Counted from the stretch's first letter, positions 26,266-35,333 are shown. The stretch is 64,000 bases of DNA from Rhizobium leguminosarum bv. trifolii WSM2297 (GCF_000271845.1 NZ_JH719395.1:2077287-2141286); one strand, 5' to 3'. Numbers and translations are program-made. Notes: generated by a model not told the origin, from the letters alone.

Positions 26266-28617
26266 ATGAACAATTCCGTTGAGAACAGATTTTTTGGAAT
26301 TGTTTGCGGAGCGCTGCTGGTTTTTGTCGCTCCCCTCTTTGTTCTCTTCCTTTTTCTTTCCTCGGAACGAGCCGACAAGGAAATACGCGATCATATTTCC
26401 GTTCTTCTTGTCGCCAACGCCCAGGCGCTGGCAAAGCCGCTCTGGGATCTCGACGAGGAGAGTGTGACCCAGATCAGCGCGACGGTGGTTTCCCAGGGCG
26501 CTATCGTCAAGGTCGAGGTGCGCGACCAGTCCGGCCAACTCGACATCAGTCAATCCACCATTCCGCGCTCCTTCGACGGCAAGCTCGTCCAGGTGTCGCG
26601 CGCCATTATCTACAACACCGTCGACGGCCCGAAGAATCTCGGCAGCATCAGCGTCTACTATCCCGCGCTCGGCTTGTTTTCCGGCCTGAAGCAGGAAGAG
26701 GTCGTCTTCATCTCGATCTTCATCTTCGCCGTGCTGACCGTTTTCGGCACGGCGCTGATCGGCAACCGGTTCTTCGTCATCCAGCCGCTGATGCGGCTGA
26801 CGGCGGCGATCGAGGCCACCCGTCAACTCGGCTCCCGCCACCATGTCGACTGGCAATCGAACGACGAGATGGGACGGCTTGCCCGCAGCTTCAACGAGAT
26901 GCAGACCAAGCTCGAAAGCGAGGAAAAGGAGCTGAAGCTCGCCCACCGCCGCGCCACCGACATCTACAATCTGACGCCCGCCATGCTCTTTTCGCTCGAC
27001 GAGGAAGACCGCATCACCGCCGTCAGTGATTACTGGCTGCTTGCCACGGGTTATAGCCGTGCCGCCGTGATCGGCCGCAATTTCGCCGATCTTGTCACCT
27101 CGACCACCCGCGACAAGTTCGTCAAACGCCGCCAGGCTGAAAGCGGCATGAGCGTCACCGTCAAGTTCGTCTGCCTGGACGGCCGCACCATGGACGTCCT
27201 CATCATGGAGTCGGAGGCGGAAGCCGGCGCTCACGACCGCCTCTCGCTGTCGGTCATGACCGATGTCACCGAACTCAAGGCCTCCGAGGACCGCAACCAC
27301 CGCCAGGCGATCACCGATCACCTGACCGGGCTGCTCAATCGCCAGGGCTTCGAAGCCGTCCTCGACAACAAGATCGCCGCCGCCGACGCGGCCGGCCAGG
27401 AGCTCGCCTGCCTCTTCGTCGATCTCGATCGCTTCAAGTGGATCAACGACAATATGGGCCATGCCGCCGGCGACATGGCGCTAATCGAGCTCGTCGAGCG
27501 CCTGAAGACCTATCTTGCTCCGTCCGATGAGGCGGCCCGTCTCGGCGGCGACGAATTTGCCATTCTACTGCCGGCGAAGGACGCCGAAAAACGCGCCAGG
27601 ATGATGTGCGAACAGATCGCCTCGATCTTCGAAACGCCGTTCGCCCCCGACATGCATCTGAGTGCTTCCGTCGGCATCGCCATCTATCCGCACCATGCCG
27701 CAACCGCGGCCGAACTGCTGCAGAAATCCGACCTGGCAATGTATGCCAAGAAACGCGACGGCAAGAATGGCGCGCAGCTTTTCGACAACGCCATGCTCGA
27801 CCGCGCCCGCAGCCGCGCCGAGATCGAAGCCAATATCGAAGCCGGTCTCGTCGACAACTGGTTCGAGGCCTTCCTGCAGCCAATCGTCAATCTGAACGGT
27901 CGCGGCATTGCCGGTTTCGAGGCACTGATGCGCCTCAACCATCCGCAGAAGGGCTTGATGCCGCCGGCCGAGATCATCAGCGTCGCCGAAGAGACGGCAA
28001 AGATCGTCCGCGTCGGCAATGTCATCATCGAAAAGGCGATCGCCAACCTCGCCAAGATTTCCCGCATATCAGGCATGCAGGACACCTATCTCGCCATCAA
28101 CTTCTCGCCGCTGCAGTTCGAGCCGGCGCTGCCGGCCCGTCTTGCCGCCATCGTCGGCCGCAATGGCATCCGCCCCGAGCGCATCGTCGTCGAGATCACC
28201 GAAGCCGTGCTGATGCACGACAACCCTGAGATTCGCATGATCGTCACCGAGCTTCGCCGCTTCGGCTGCCGCATCGCGCTCGACGATTTCGGCACCGGCT
28301 ATTCGTCGCTGAGCTATCTCAACCGCTTCCCTGTCGACATTATCAAGATCGACCAGTCCTTCACCCGTGCGATCAACGACGGCGACGACGACGTGCGCCA
28401 GAAGAGCCGCATGCTGATCGAAGGCATTACGACGCTCTCGCACAAGATGAACTGCACCGTCATCGCCGAGGGCATCGAGACCGAAGAGGAATGCCGCACG
28501 CTCCACCAGATGGGGCTCGATTATGGCCAGGGCTACCTCTTCCACCGTCCGCAGCACGCAGCCGTGCTCATCGAGGAACTGATGGCCTCGGACTCGGCCG
28601 TCGCAAGGGCCTCGTGA
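26266..28617 (+). CDS. Membrane-bound GGDEF/EAL cyclic di-GMP protein
   Basis: A 783-residue receptor-type enzyme. It has TM1 at about 10-32, a periplasmic sensor segment of about 110 residues, TM2 near 146-168, HAMP near 170-225, a PAS-like domain near 235-350, GGDEF near 355-510 and EAL near 530-775. The cyclase motif is intact (LGGDEFAIL, GGDEF at 427-431). The phosphodiesterase motif is also intact: FEALMRL with EAL at 552-554, ITEAVL, DDFGTGYSSLSYL, IIKIDQSF and AEGIETEEE. Both activities are therefore possible. A solute-binding protein gene starts 14 bases after its stop, so it may supply the sensor input. Confidence 0.93.
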   Translation: MNNSVENRFFGIVCGALLVFVAPLFVLFLFLSSERADKEIRDHISVLLVANAQALAKPLWDLDEESVTQISATVVSQGAIVKVEVRDQSGQLDISQSTIPRSFDGKLVQVSRAIIYNTVDGPKNLGSISVYYPALGLFSGLKQEEVVFISIFIFAVLTVFGTALIGNRFFVIQPLMRLTAAIEATRQLGSRHHVDWQSNDEMGRLARSFNEMQTKLESEEKELKLAHRRATDIYNLTPAMLFSLDEEDRITAVSDYWLLATGYSRAAVIGRNFADLVTSTTRDKFVKRRQAESGMSVTVKFVCLDGRTMDVLIMESEAEAGAHDRLSLSVMTDVTELKASEDRNHRQAITDHLTGLLNRQGFEAVLDNKIAAADAAGQELACLFVDLDRFKWINDNMGHAAGDMALIELVERLKTYLAPSDEAARLGGDEFAILLPAKDAEKRARMMCEQIASIFETPFAPDMHLSASVGIAIYPHHAATAAELLQKSDLAMYAKKRDGKNGAQLFDNAMLDRARSRAEIEANIEAGLVDNWFEAFLQPIVNLNGRGIAGFEALMRLNHPQKGLMPPAEIISVAEETAKIVRVGNVIIEKAIANLAKISRISGMQDTYLAINFSPLQFEPALPARLAAIVGRNGIRPERIVVEITEAVLMHDNPEIRMIVTELRRFGCRIALDDFGTGYSSLSYLNRFPVDIIKIDQSFTRAINDGDDDVRQKSRMLIEGITTLSHKMNCTVIAEGIETEEECRTLHQMGLDYGQGYLFHRPQHAAVLIEELMASDSAVARAS

Positions 28618-28631
28618 ACGAAGGAGATGAG

Positions 28632-29348
28632 ATGATGAAAAAGCTTCTGCTTCTCGCATGCCTGGCGCTGCCCTGTGCTGCCCATGCGCAAACGGTGACC
28701 TTCACCACTGAGGACTATGCCCCCTTCAACTATCGCGAAGGCAAGGAGATCAAGGGCGCGACCGTCGAGCAGGTCGAAAAGGTAATGGCCGCGATCGGCG
28801 TCGACTACACGATCGAGATCATGCCCTGGGCACGCGCTTTCGGCCTTGCCCGCACGGCGCCGATGACCTGCGTCTTCGCGACCGCCCATAATGGCGCACG
28901 CAACCCGTTGTTCAAATGGGTCGAGCCGCTGCTCATCGATCGCAACATCCTGATCACCCGCAAGGGTTCCGGAGTTACCGCCAGCAGTCTGGACGAAGCG
29001 AAGAAATATACGATCGGCACCCAACGCGAGGATTATACCGAGACGATCCTGAAGGAGAAGGGTTTCACCAAGCTCGATGTCGCCAGCGACTTCAACGCGA
29101 CGCTGCGCAAATTGCTGGGCGGCCGCATCGACATGATGCCGATCTCCGAACTCTATTTCGAAAAGCTGAAGGCCGACCAGCCGTTGGAAATGGTCACCGT
29201 GCTCTCCGCCCAGCCGATGAGCATCGCCTGCGAGAAGAGCTTTCCGGACGATCTGCTCGCCAGGATGCAGGCGGCCCTCGACAAGCTGATCGCCGATGGC
29301 GTCCAGAAGCAGATCTTCCTGAAATATGGCATGAACCTGACGGAGTGA
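28632..29348 (+). CDS. Periplasmic solute-binding protein (amino-acid type, family 3-like)
   Basis: A 238-residue exported protein with a signal peptide (LLLLACLALPCAAHAQT). It shows the fold of amino-acid ABC receptors: TFTTEDYAPFNYREG at the mature N-terminus, EIMPWARAFGLAR near 65, YTIGTQREDYTE near 125, and GRIDMMPISELYF near 165. No permease or ATPase gene is adjacent; instead it follows a GGDEF/EAL receptor by 14 bases. That pairing suggests it reports a ligand to the receptor rather than feeding a transporter, but this is inference. The start at 28632 has AAGGAG 5 bases upstream. Confidence 0.85.
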   Translation: MMKKLLLLACLALPCAAHAQTVTFTTEDYAPFNYREGKEIKGATVEQVEKVMAAIGVDYTIEIMPWARAFGLARTAPMTCVFATAHNGARNPLFKWVEPLLIDRNILITRKGSGVTASSLDEAKKYTIGTQREDYTETILKEKGFTKLDVASDFNATLRKLLGGRIDMMPISELYFEKLKADQPLEMVTVLSAQPMSIACEKSFPDDLLARMQAALDKLIADGVQKQIFLKYGMNLTE

Positions 29349-29435
29349 CTCCGACGGACGCTGCCCTTTCGACTTGACTTTGGGTTCATTTCCAGATGGT
29401 GAACGGCGGGAAGTTCTAGCGAGGGAAGACAGACC

Positions 29436-30167
29436 ATGCTGATCATCGCGGGTCTCGGCAATCCCGGCGGCAAATACGCCGGCAACCGCCACAATATTGG
29501 CTTCATGGCCGTCGACGCCATCCATCGGCGCCACGGCTTCTCGCCCTGGTCGAAAAAATTCAGGGCCGAGATCGCCGACGGCGAACTCGGCGGCGAGAAG
29601 GTGCTGCTGATCAAGCCGCAGACCTTCATGAACCTCTCCGGCGAAGCCGTCGGCGAGGCGATGCGCTTCTACAAGCTCCAGCCCGCCGATCTTGTTGCAA
29701 TCTACGACGAACTCGATCTTCCCCAGGGCAAGGCGCGGCTGAAGACCGGCGGCGGCCATGGTGGCCATAACGGCATCAAGTCGCTGGACGCCCATTGCGG
29801 CAAGGAGTACCGGCGGCTGCGCCTCGGCATCGGCCATCCCGGCGTCAAGGAAATGGTGCAGAACCACGTGCTCGGCGATTTCGCCAAGGCCGACAGGGCC
29901 TGGGTGGAGCCACTTCTCGATACGCTTGCCGACAATGCCGACATGCTGGTGCGACGCGAAGATTCGCAGCTGATGAACAAGATCGCGCTGGCGCTCGGCG
30001 GCAAGGCCGAGGAGGAGAAGCCGCGGAAGGAACCCAAGGATAGCGAGAAGAAGCCGGCCGGCCAGTCGCATATCCGCCAGGCCCGCAACCACAATCAGCC
30101 GAAGGTGCTGGCCACCGGCCCGATGGCCGATATTCTGAAGAAGATGTTCGGCAACAAGGGGGAATGA
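29436..30167 (+). CDS. pth: Peptidyl-tRNA hydrolase
   Basis: Releases peptides from peptidyl-tRNA that has dropped off ribosomes. The catalytic core covers residues 1-185: [18 protein letters not shown] (catalytic His in NRHNIGF), [39 protein letters not shown] and [10 protein letters not shown]. Total length is 243, longer than the usual 190-200, with a Lys/Glu-rich extension and a basic end ([12 protein letters not shown]). A CTTGAC at 29373 could be a promoter -35 element, but no -10 is clear. Confidence 0.95.
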   Translation: MLIIAGLGNPGGKYAGNRHNIGFMAVDAIHRRHGFSPWSKKFRAEIADGELGGEKVLLIKPQTFMNLSGEAVGEAMRFYKLQPADLVAIYDELDLPQGKARLKTGGGHGGHNGIKSLDAHCGKEYRRLRLGIGHPGVKEMVQNHVLGDFAKADRAWVEPLLDTLADNADMLVRREDSQLMNKIALALGGKAEEEKPRKEPKDSEKKPAGQSHIRQARNHNQPKVLATGPMADILKKMFGNKGE

Positions 30168-30625
30168 GGCCGGTGCCGGATCAGAATTTCGCCATCCGCC
30201 ACGCCGCACCAAGCGACCTTCCCGGGCTGACCACCCTCTACCGGCATTTGAATCCGACGGATCCGCTGCTCGACGAAGCCGTGGCCCAAGAGCGTTTCTC
30301 CGCCATCCTGGCTCAGCCAGGCATGACCCTATTCATCGGCTTTGCCGGTGATCTCGCCACTGCCACCGCTACGCTGATCGTCGTACCGAACCTGACGCGG
30401 GGCGCCGCCTCCTATGCGCTCATCGAAAACGTCGTCACCCACGCAGATCACCGCCGGCACGGTTACGCCGGCGCTGTCATCGGCCATGCAGTGACTGAGG
30501 CTTGGAAGGCTGGCTGCTATAAGGTGATGCTGCTGACTGGCTCGAAGAACCCGGCGACCCTGCGCTTCTACGAGAATTGCGGCTTCATCAGCGACAAGAC
30601 CGGCTATCAGATCCGCCGCCCCTGA
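30164..30625 (+). CDS. GNAT family N-acetyltransferase
   Basis: A 153-residue acetyl-CoA-dependent acetyltransferase. The acetyl-CoA loop is [21 protein letters not shown] near residue 92 and the C-terminal motif is [13 protein letters not shown]. The ATG overlaps the pth stop (ATGA), so it is coupled to pth. Acceptor substrate unknown. Confidence 0.88.
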   Translation: MRPVPDQNFAIRHAAPSDLPGLTTLYRHLNPTDPLLDEAVAQERFSAILAQPGMTLFIGFAGDLATATATLIVVPNLTRGAASYALIENVVTHADHRRHGYAGAVIGHAVTEAWKAGCYKVMLLTGSKNPATLRFYENCGFISDKTGYQIRRP

Positions 30626-30637
30626 GACCCAGGGGGC

Positions 30638-30949
30638 CTATTCCTCCGGCTCGGTGGTGAACATCAGCGGAAAGCCCATCTCCTTGGCGAGATCGATACC
30701 CTCCTTGGCCTTGGTCTCGGCGATGTCCCTGGCACAGACCACGACCACGCAGGAACCGAGCTTGTGGGCGGTCATCATCACCCGGTAACCCGCTTCCTCG
30801 CTCATGCGGAAGACGACCTTCAGGATCACGATGACGAATTCGCGCGGCGTATAATCGTCATTGACGAGAATGACCTTGTAGAGCTTCGGCTTGTCCAGCT
30901 TCGGCTTCACCTTGCTCTTCGGTTTCAGGGCAACGTCGTTGTCACTCAT
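30638..30949 (-). CDS. clpS: ATP-dependent Clp protease adapter ClpS
   Basis: A 103-residue adapter that delivers N-degron substrates to ClpAP. The flexible Lys/Pro-rich N-terminus (KPKSKVKPKLDKPKLY) is followed by the ClpS core: VILVNDDYTPREFVI, the helix MSEEAGYRVMMTAHKLGSCVV (conserved His), and CARDIAETKAKEGIDLA. N-degron-pocket residues DDYT and the MTAH helix are present. Rhizobia often have two ClpS copies; the other is not in this window. Confidence 0.95.
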   Translation of the reverse strand: MSDNDVALKPKSKVKPKLDKPKLYKVILVNDDYTPREFVIVILKVVFRMSEEAGYRVMMTAHKLGSCVVVVCARDIAETKAKEGIDLAKEMGFPLMFTTEPEE

Positions 30950-31269
30950 CGGAAAAATCCACCGGTTGATGACATGGGGTCAAGAATCTTCAAAACCAAT
31001 TAATCGAGATCGATGACGAATTTTCGACAGCCATCAGTCGCGGTTCCCGGCCTTAAACAGGCCGGAACTGGCCACTGGCTTTGACATCGAGATAGTCAGC
31101 CGCATTCTGGCGAAATCCGCAATGCGTCAAAATCATCGTCGCTTTCAAGAATAGGACAGCACCGATCGATCGACAAGTCAGCGACGCTAAAAGCTCTCTA
31201 AGACTTGACCATATTGCTCCTTTATCCCATAGGCAGCCACAAGGAATTCAAGAACAGCAGGTTTTAGCC
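30950..31269. other. 320-bp intergenic region upstream of ychF and clpS
   Basis: Divergent promoters are expected. A 7-bp GC stem (CCGGCCT 31047-31053 / AGGCCGG 31059-31065, 5-base loop) lies in the middle; it lacks a T-run, so its role is unclear. A ychF promoter candidate lies at 31204. No gene is supported. Confidence 0.35.
31204..31232 (+). promoter_or_regulatory. Candidate promoter of ychF
   Basis: CTTGAC at 31204-31209, 17-base spacer, CCATAG at 31227-31232. The first hexamer is the rhizobial consensus; the second matches CTATAT at four positions. It lies 38 bases upstream of the start codon. Confidence 0.45.
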
Positions 31270-32373
31270 ATGGGCTTCAAATGCGGCATCGTCGGTCTGC
31301 CGAACGTCGGCAAATCGACCCTCTTCAACGCACTCACCAAGACGGCGGCGGCACAGGCGGCGAATTACCCCTTCTGCACCATCGAGCCGAACACCGGCGA
31401 AGTCGCCGTTCCCGATCCGCGCATGCGCAAGCTTGCCGACATCGCCAAGTCGAAAGAACTGATCCCGACCCGCATCTCCTTCGTCGACATCGCCGGTCTT
31501 GTGCGCGGCGCCTCGAAGGGTGAAGGCCTCGGCAACCAGTTCCTTGCCAACATCCGCGAAGTGGATGCCATCGTCCATGTGCTGCGCTGCTTCGAAGACA
31601 GCGACATCACCCATGTCGAGGGCCGCATCAACCCGGTCGCCGATGCCGAGACGATCGAGACCGAGCTGATGCTCGCCGACCTCGAAAGTCTGGAGCGCCG
31701 CACCGAGCAGACGCGAAAGCGCGCCACCAGCAAGGACAAGGAATCGATGGCGATGCTGCCGATCATGGAAGCGTCGCTGAAGCTGCTCAATGAAGGCAAG
31801 CCGGTTCGCACGCTGCTGTCGACGCTCGATGCCGAGGAGATCGTCATCCTCAAGGGCCTCAATCTCCTGACCTCGCATCCGGTGCTCTATGTCTGCAACG
31901 TCGCTGAGGCCGAGGCTTCGACCGGCAATGAATTCACCGAGGCCGTCGCCGTCATGGCAAGGGAACAGGGTGCCGAAACCGTCGTCATCTCGGCGGCGAT
32001 CGAGGCTGAGGTCGCCCAACTTCCCGAGGATGAGGCCAAGGAATTCCTCTCCGCCCTCGACCTTGATGAGGCCGGCCTCGACCGGCTGATCCGCGCCGGC
32101 TACAAGCTGCTCCACCTCATCACCTATTTCACCGTCGGCCCTAAGGAAACGCGCGCCTGGACGATCGAGCGCGGCACCAAGGCGCCGCAGGCCGCCGGCG
32201 TCATCCATTCGGATTTCGAGCGCGGTTTCATCCGCGCCAACACCATCGCCTATGACGACTACATCAAATACAACGGCGAAGTCGGCGCCAAGGATGCCGG
32301 CAAGGCGCGCGACGAAGGCAAGGAATACGTCGTCCAGGACGGCGACGTCATCCACTTCCGTTTCAATACCTGA
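31270..32373 (+). CDS. ychF: Redox-regulated ATPase YchF (Obg-related)
   Basis: A 367-residue P-loop protein of the YchF/OLA1 family, which hydrolyses ATP rather than GTP and binds ribosomes. Motifs are G1 GLPNVGKSTLFNAL, G3 DIAGLVRGASKGEGLGNQFL, the altered G4 (NVAE in place of NKxD, consistent with ATP preference), a central coiled-coil near 130-200, and the C-terminal TGS-like domain (LITYFTVGPKETRAWTI, FERGFIRA). Length and motifs are fully typical. Confidence 0.96.
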   Translation: MGFKCGIVGLPNVGKSTLFNALTKTAAAQAANYPFCTIEPNTGEVAVPDPRMRKLADIAKSKELIPTRISFVDIAGLVRGASKGEGLGNQFLANIREVDAIVHVLRCFEDSDITHVEGRINPVADAETIETELMLADLESLERRTEQTRKRATSKDKESMAMLPIMEASLKLLNEGKPVRTLLSTLDAEEIVILKGLNLLTSHPVLYVCNVAEAEASTGNEFTEAVAVMAREQGAETVVISAAIEAEVAQLPEDEAKEFLSALDLDEAGLDRLIRAGYKLLHLITYFTVGPKETRAWTIERGTKAPQAAGVIHSDFERGFIRANTIAYDDYIKYNGEVGAKDAGKARDEGKEYVVQDGDVIHFRFNT

Positions 32374-32381
32374 TCGGAATT

Positions 32382-32408
32382 GACTGCCGCCTCAACCGGG
32401 CGGCAGTC
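32382..32408. terminator. Shared terminator hairpin between ychF and the DUF2157 gene
   Basis: Perfect 10-bp stem GACTGCCGCC (32382-32391) / GGCGGCAGTC (32399-32408), overlapping the last codons of the minus-strand DUF2157 gene. It has only a weak T-run (TCTCTG) on the plus side. Confidence 0.55.
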
Positions 32409-33462
32409 TCTGTGAAATAGCGGCCGGCAGCGCGCGTAGCACAAGACGGCGCAGCGGCATCCATCCCGTTCCGACAATGAGCACGATGGCGCCGACGACG
32501 ATCAGCGTCGTGTAGATGTAGGTGTCGACAGTCGCGCTCCCGTGTCGGAAGACGCTGAAGATCGCAGCGCCGAGCGACAGCAGCCCCGAGGTGACGAAGG
32601 CGCGGCGGTCGATGACGAGGCCGATCAGCATCAGCGCCGCCACCGTCGCGACGACCACGGGCGTCCGGGCCGACACGTTCGCCAAGTCGAAGATATGGCC
32701 GCCTTCCCCCAGAGACAGCAGGGAAACAGTGCTGTAAAGCAGCGCCGGCGCGGCGCCGAGATGCAGCCAGAAAGCGATATCCGAACGCGTCGTCCGGCGC
32801 AGCCGGTCGCCAAGATCGAAATAGAGCGCCGTCGCGAAAAGCCCGAGCGCGCAAACGAGGGAGACCGCAGCCAGCACGGCAAGATGGTCGACGAAAAATG
32901 CAGGATTGCCGCTCAGCCACTGCACCAAGCGCAAAAGCAGGGTGAGGACCAAGGCAAGCGTCGACATGATCGAGAGCGCCAGCGACAAGGGCACGCGATA
33001 GCGGGCATAGTAGAGGCCGAGAAGGATCGGGAAACCGGCGACGAACTGCGTCAGCTCCGACCCGATTTCGGAGGTCCACGGCGTGAAGACGTGGGACATC
33101 AGCAAAAACGTCCAGCAGAACAGCGCGATCGTCAGCGCGACGGCCGGCAAGGCGAGCCGCTGGCGGCGGACCAGGATTTCCGAAAGCACGATAATGGCAG
33201 GCGGCACGGCATAAAGCGGCGCAAGGCCCCAGAGGCCGACGAGCGCGACGATGACGCCGATGGTGATCAGCACGTCGTGGAAGCCGCGCACGAAGCGCGG
33301 CGTCTCGGTATCCGACCAGGCCGGCCCCTCGGCCGCCAGTGCCGGTGCCTCGGCGACGGCCACGCCCCGATCGATGAGGAACGGCAACAGGCGCCCGCCC
33401 GCCTCCGGCGAAATCAACCCTTGGCGCGCCGCCTCGTCGAGTATCGACCTTAGTTCCGTCAT
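32392..33462 (-). CDS. DUF2157 domain-containing membrane protein
   Basis: A 356-residue inner-membrane protein. The DUF2157 N-terminal domain (LDEAARQGLISPEAGGRLL) is followed by about ten predicted membrane helices from residue 60 onward (VLITIGVIVALVGLWGLAPL, then ALTIALFCWTFLLM and others). The C-terminus is basic with short loops. Function unknown across the family. Confidence 0.85.
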   Translation of the reverse strand: MTELRSILDEAARQGLISPEAGGRLLPFLIDRGVAVAEAPALAAEGPAWSDTETPRFVRGFHDVLITIGVIVALVGLWGLAPLYAVPPAIIVLSEILVRRQRLALPAVALTIALFCWTFLLMSHVFTPWTSEIGSELTQFVAGFPILLGLYYARYRVPLSLALSIMSTLALVLTLLLRLVQWLSGNPAFFVDHLAVLAAVSLVCALGLFATALYFDLGDRLRRTTRSDIAFWLHLGAAPALLYSTVSLLSLGEGGHIFDLANVSARTPVVVATVAALMLIGLVIDRRAFVTSGLLSLGAAIFSVFRHGSATVDTYIYTTLIVVGAIVLIVGTGWMPLRRLVLRALPAAISQRLPPG

Positions 33463-33516
33463 ACCGGTTTATCTCCCCGGAATCATTGAGCCCGCGCGGA
33501 TGCTATTGTAAGCACT

Positions 33517-33590
33517 AGAGCATGATGCCAAAAAGTGTAAGCGGTTTTCGGACGACATCCTGCTCTAACTCTTTAATGTAGAACAGGATT
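33517..33590. repeat. Interspersed palindromic repeat, copy A (RIME-like)
   Basis: About 74 bases containing GCATGATGCCAAAAAGTG, TAAGCGGTTTTCGGACGACA and TAGAACAGGAT. A near-identical copy lies at 35179-35250. This type of intergenic repeat is common in Rhizobium genomes. It sits between the DUF2157 gene and the MaoC pair. Confidence 0.75.
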
Positions 33591-33653
33591 CAGATTTTTG
33601 GGCCGACCGGCCTAAACACCTGTTCTAGGCGCTGCATATGGCGGGAGGAGCGA

Positions 33654-34118
33654 ATGTCCGCAGAAAAGCTTTCCCTCGAGGATTTTGAGCCTGGTCGCCG
33701 CTTCACCCTCGGGCCGAAGCTGGTGCTGGCCGAGGAAATCATAGAGTTTGCCCGGGAATTCGACCCGCAGCCGATGCATCTCGACGAGGCCGCAGGCCGC
33801 GCCAGCATTCTCGGCGGGCTTGCCGCCTCCGGCTGGCACACGTCTGCGATGCTGATGCGCATGATGGCCGACAGCTATATTCTAAACGCGCTCTGCGAGG
33901 GTGCGCCGGGCATCGATCTGATGGAATGGCGAAAGCCGGTGCTGGCCGGCGATACGCTGCAGGGTCACTCGACCGTGCTCGAAGCCCGGCCGATGCGCTC
34001 GCGTCCCGGCATCGGCATTGCCAAGCTCCGCCACGAGGTGGAAAACCAGCGCGGCGAACTCGTTTGTCTCTCGGAGAACTCGGTGATGATCCGCATGCGC
34101 CCGGAGATTACAGCATGA
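33654..34118 (+). CDS. MaoC-like (R)-specific enoyl-CoA hydratase, first of pair
   Basis: A 154-residue hot-dog-fold protein. The MaoC hydratase motif is visible as EFAREFDPQPMHLDEAAG with the catalytic Asp and His, and ASGWHTSAML follows. The start at 33654 has GGGAGGAG just upstream. It overlaps the second MaoC gene by 4 bases (ATGA), so the two are coupled. The pair probably acts as a heterodimer or as tandem isozymes. Substrate unknown. Confidence 0.88.
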   Translation: MSAEKLSLEDFEPGRRFTLGPKLVLAEEIIEFAREFDPQPMHLDEAAGRASILGGLAASGWHTSAMLMRMMADSYILNALCEGAPGIDLMEWRKPVLAGDTLQGHSTVLEARPMRSRPGIGIAKLRHEVENQRGELVCLSENSVMIRMRPEITA

Positions 34119-34582
34119 GAATGTCCGAGCTTTACGCCATCGGCGAGACGGCCGAGATCGGCAGCTACACCTTCACCGAAGACAACATCATCCGCTTCGC
34201 AGAGCGCTACGATCCGCAGCGTTTTCACGTCGACAAGGACGCCGCCAAGGACACCCTTTTCGGCGGCCTCTGCGCTTCCGGCTGGCACACCACCGCTGCC
34301 TGGATGCGGACCTTCCTCGCCTTCTGGAAAAGTCAGAGCGTCGCGCTTGCGCAAAAGGGCCTGAAGGCGCCGAACCTCGGCCCCTCGCCGGGCTTCCAGA
34401 AACTGCAATGGCTGCGGCCGATTTTCCCGGGCGACGTCGTGAGCTATTCCGTCGCCCTCCTCTCCAGCCGGCCGCTCGCGTCGCGGCCGGGCTGGCACCT
34501 CAACACCATCCTTTGCGAGGGCGTCAATCAGAACGGCGAACCCGTCATGCGCTTCGAAAGCGGTGTGCTGGAATTCGACTAA
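34115..34582 (+). CDS. MaoC-like (R)-specific enoyl-CoA hydratase, second of pair
   Basis: A 155-residue hot-dog-fold protein related to its upstream neighbour: RFAERYDPQRFHVDKDAAK carries the catalytic Asp and His, then FGGLCASGWHTTAAWM. A longer insert (GLKAPNLGPSPGFQKLQW) distinguishes it. It starts within the first gene's stop codon. The two share about the same architecture, which suggests old duplication. Confidence 0.88.
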   Translation: MRMSELYAIGETAEIGSYTFTEDNIIRFAERYDPQRFHVDKDAAKDTLFGGLCASGWHTTAAWMRTFLAFWKSQSVALAQKGLKAPNLGPSPGFQKLQWLRPIFPGDVVSYSVALLSSRPLASRPGWHLNTILCEGVNQNGEPVMRFESGVLEFD

Positions 34583-34600
34583 CCTCGTCGGAATGCCGGC

Positions 34601-35146
34601 TCAGTGGCCGGAGAATTCGACCAGCGTGTGCACGACGACACCAAGCTCTTCCAGTTTTTTGCGACCGCCAAGATCCGGCAGGTCGATGACGAAGCAGGCG
34701 CCGACTACCTCAGCGCCAATCTGGCGCAGCAGCTTGGTCGCGCCCACGGCCGTACCGCCGGTGGCGATCAGGTCGTCGACCAGGATCACCTTCTCGCCGG
34801 GCTGTACCGCATCGCGATGCATCTCCATCTCGTCGACGCCATATTCCAGGCTGTAGGCGATGCGCACCGTCTCATGCGGCAGCTTGCCCTTCTTGCGGAT
34901 CGGCACGAAGCCGGAGGAAAGCTGATGCGCCACCGCGCCACCGAGAATGAAGCCGCGCGCCTCCATGCCGGCGATCTTATCGATCTTCGTGCCCGCATAG
35001 GGTTGCACGAGTTCATCGACCGCCCGGCGAAACGCACGGGGGTTGCCGAGCAAGGTGGTGATGTCGCGGAAAATGATGCCGGGCTTGGGGTAATCTGGAA
35101 TGGAGCGGATGCTGGCTGCGAGTTCCGAAGTTGTATTCTTGTCCAT
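34601..35146 (-). CDS. apt: Adenine phosphoribosyltransferase
   Basis: Salvages adenine to AMP using PRPP. 181 residues, normal length. It has the N-terminal [33 protein letters not shown] and the PRPP loop [16 protein letters not shown] near residue 122. A RIME-like repeat lies just upstream at 35179. The Shine-Dalgarno sequence is weak. Confidence 0.96.
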   Translation of the reverse strand: MDKNTTSELAASIRSIPDYPKPGIIFRDITTLLGNPRAFRRAVDELVQPYAGTKIDKIAGMEARGFILGGAVAHQLSSGFVPIRKKGKLPHETVRIAYSLEYGVDEMEMHRDAVQPGEKVILVDDLIATGGTAVGATKLLRQIGAEVVGACFVIDLPDLGGRKKLEELGVVVHTLVEFSGH

Positions 35147-35178
35147 GGAAAGTCCATATCTGCGTGCGCATGAAATCT

Positions 35179-35250
35179 GAGCATGATGCCGAAAAGTGTG
35201 AGCGGCTTTCGGACGACATCATGCCCTAACCATTAAATTGGAACAGGATG
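35179..35250. repeat. Interspersed palindromic repeat, copy B (RIME-like)
   Basis: About 72 bases with GCATGATGCCGAAAAGTG, GAGCGGCTTTCGGACGACAT and GGAACAGGAT, matching copy A (33517) at most positions. It lies in the apt upstream region, 33 bases before the start codon, so it may be within the apt promoter or leader. Confidence 0.75.
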
Positions 35251-35285
35251 GCGGCACCCTATCAATTGCCAGGGGCGGAACCAAC

Positions 35286-35313
35286 AAAAAAGGCGGCTCT
35301 CAAGCCGCCTTTC
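35286..35313 (-). terminator. Intrinsic terminator of petABC
   Basis: On the minus strand AGGCGGCT (35303-35310) pairs with AGCCGCCT (35291-35298), followed by six T (complement of 35286-35291). It lies about 20 bases past the petC stop. Confidence 0.85.
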
Positions 35314-35333
35314 AAAATTCCGGCAAGGAGCGC

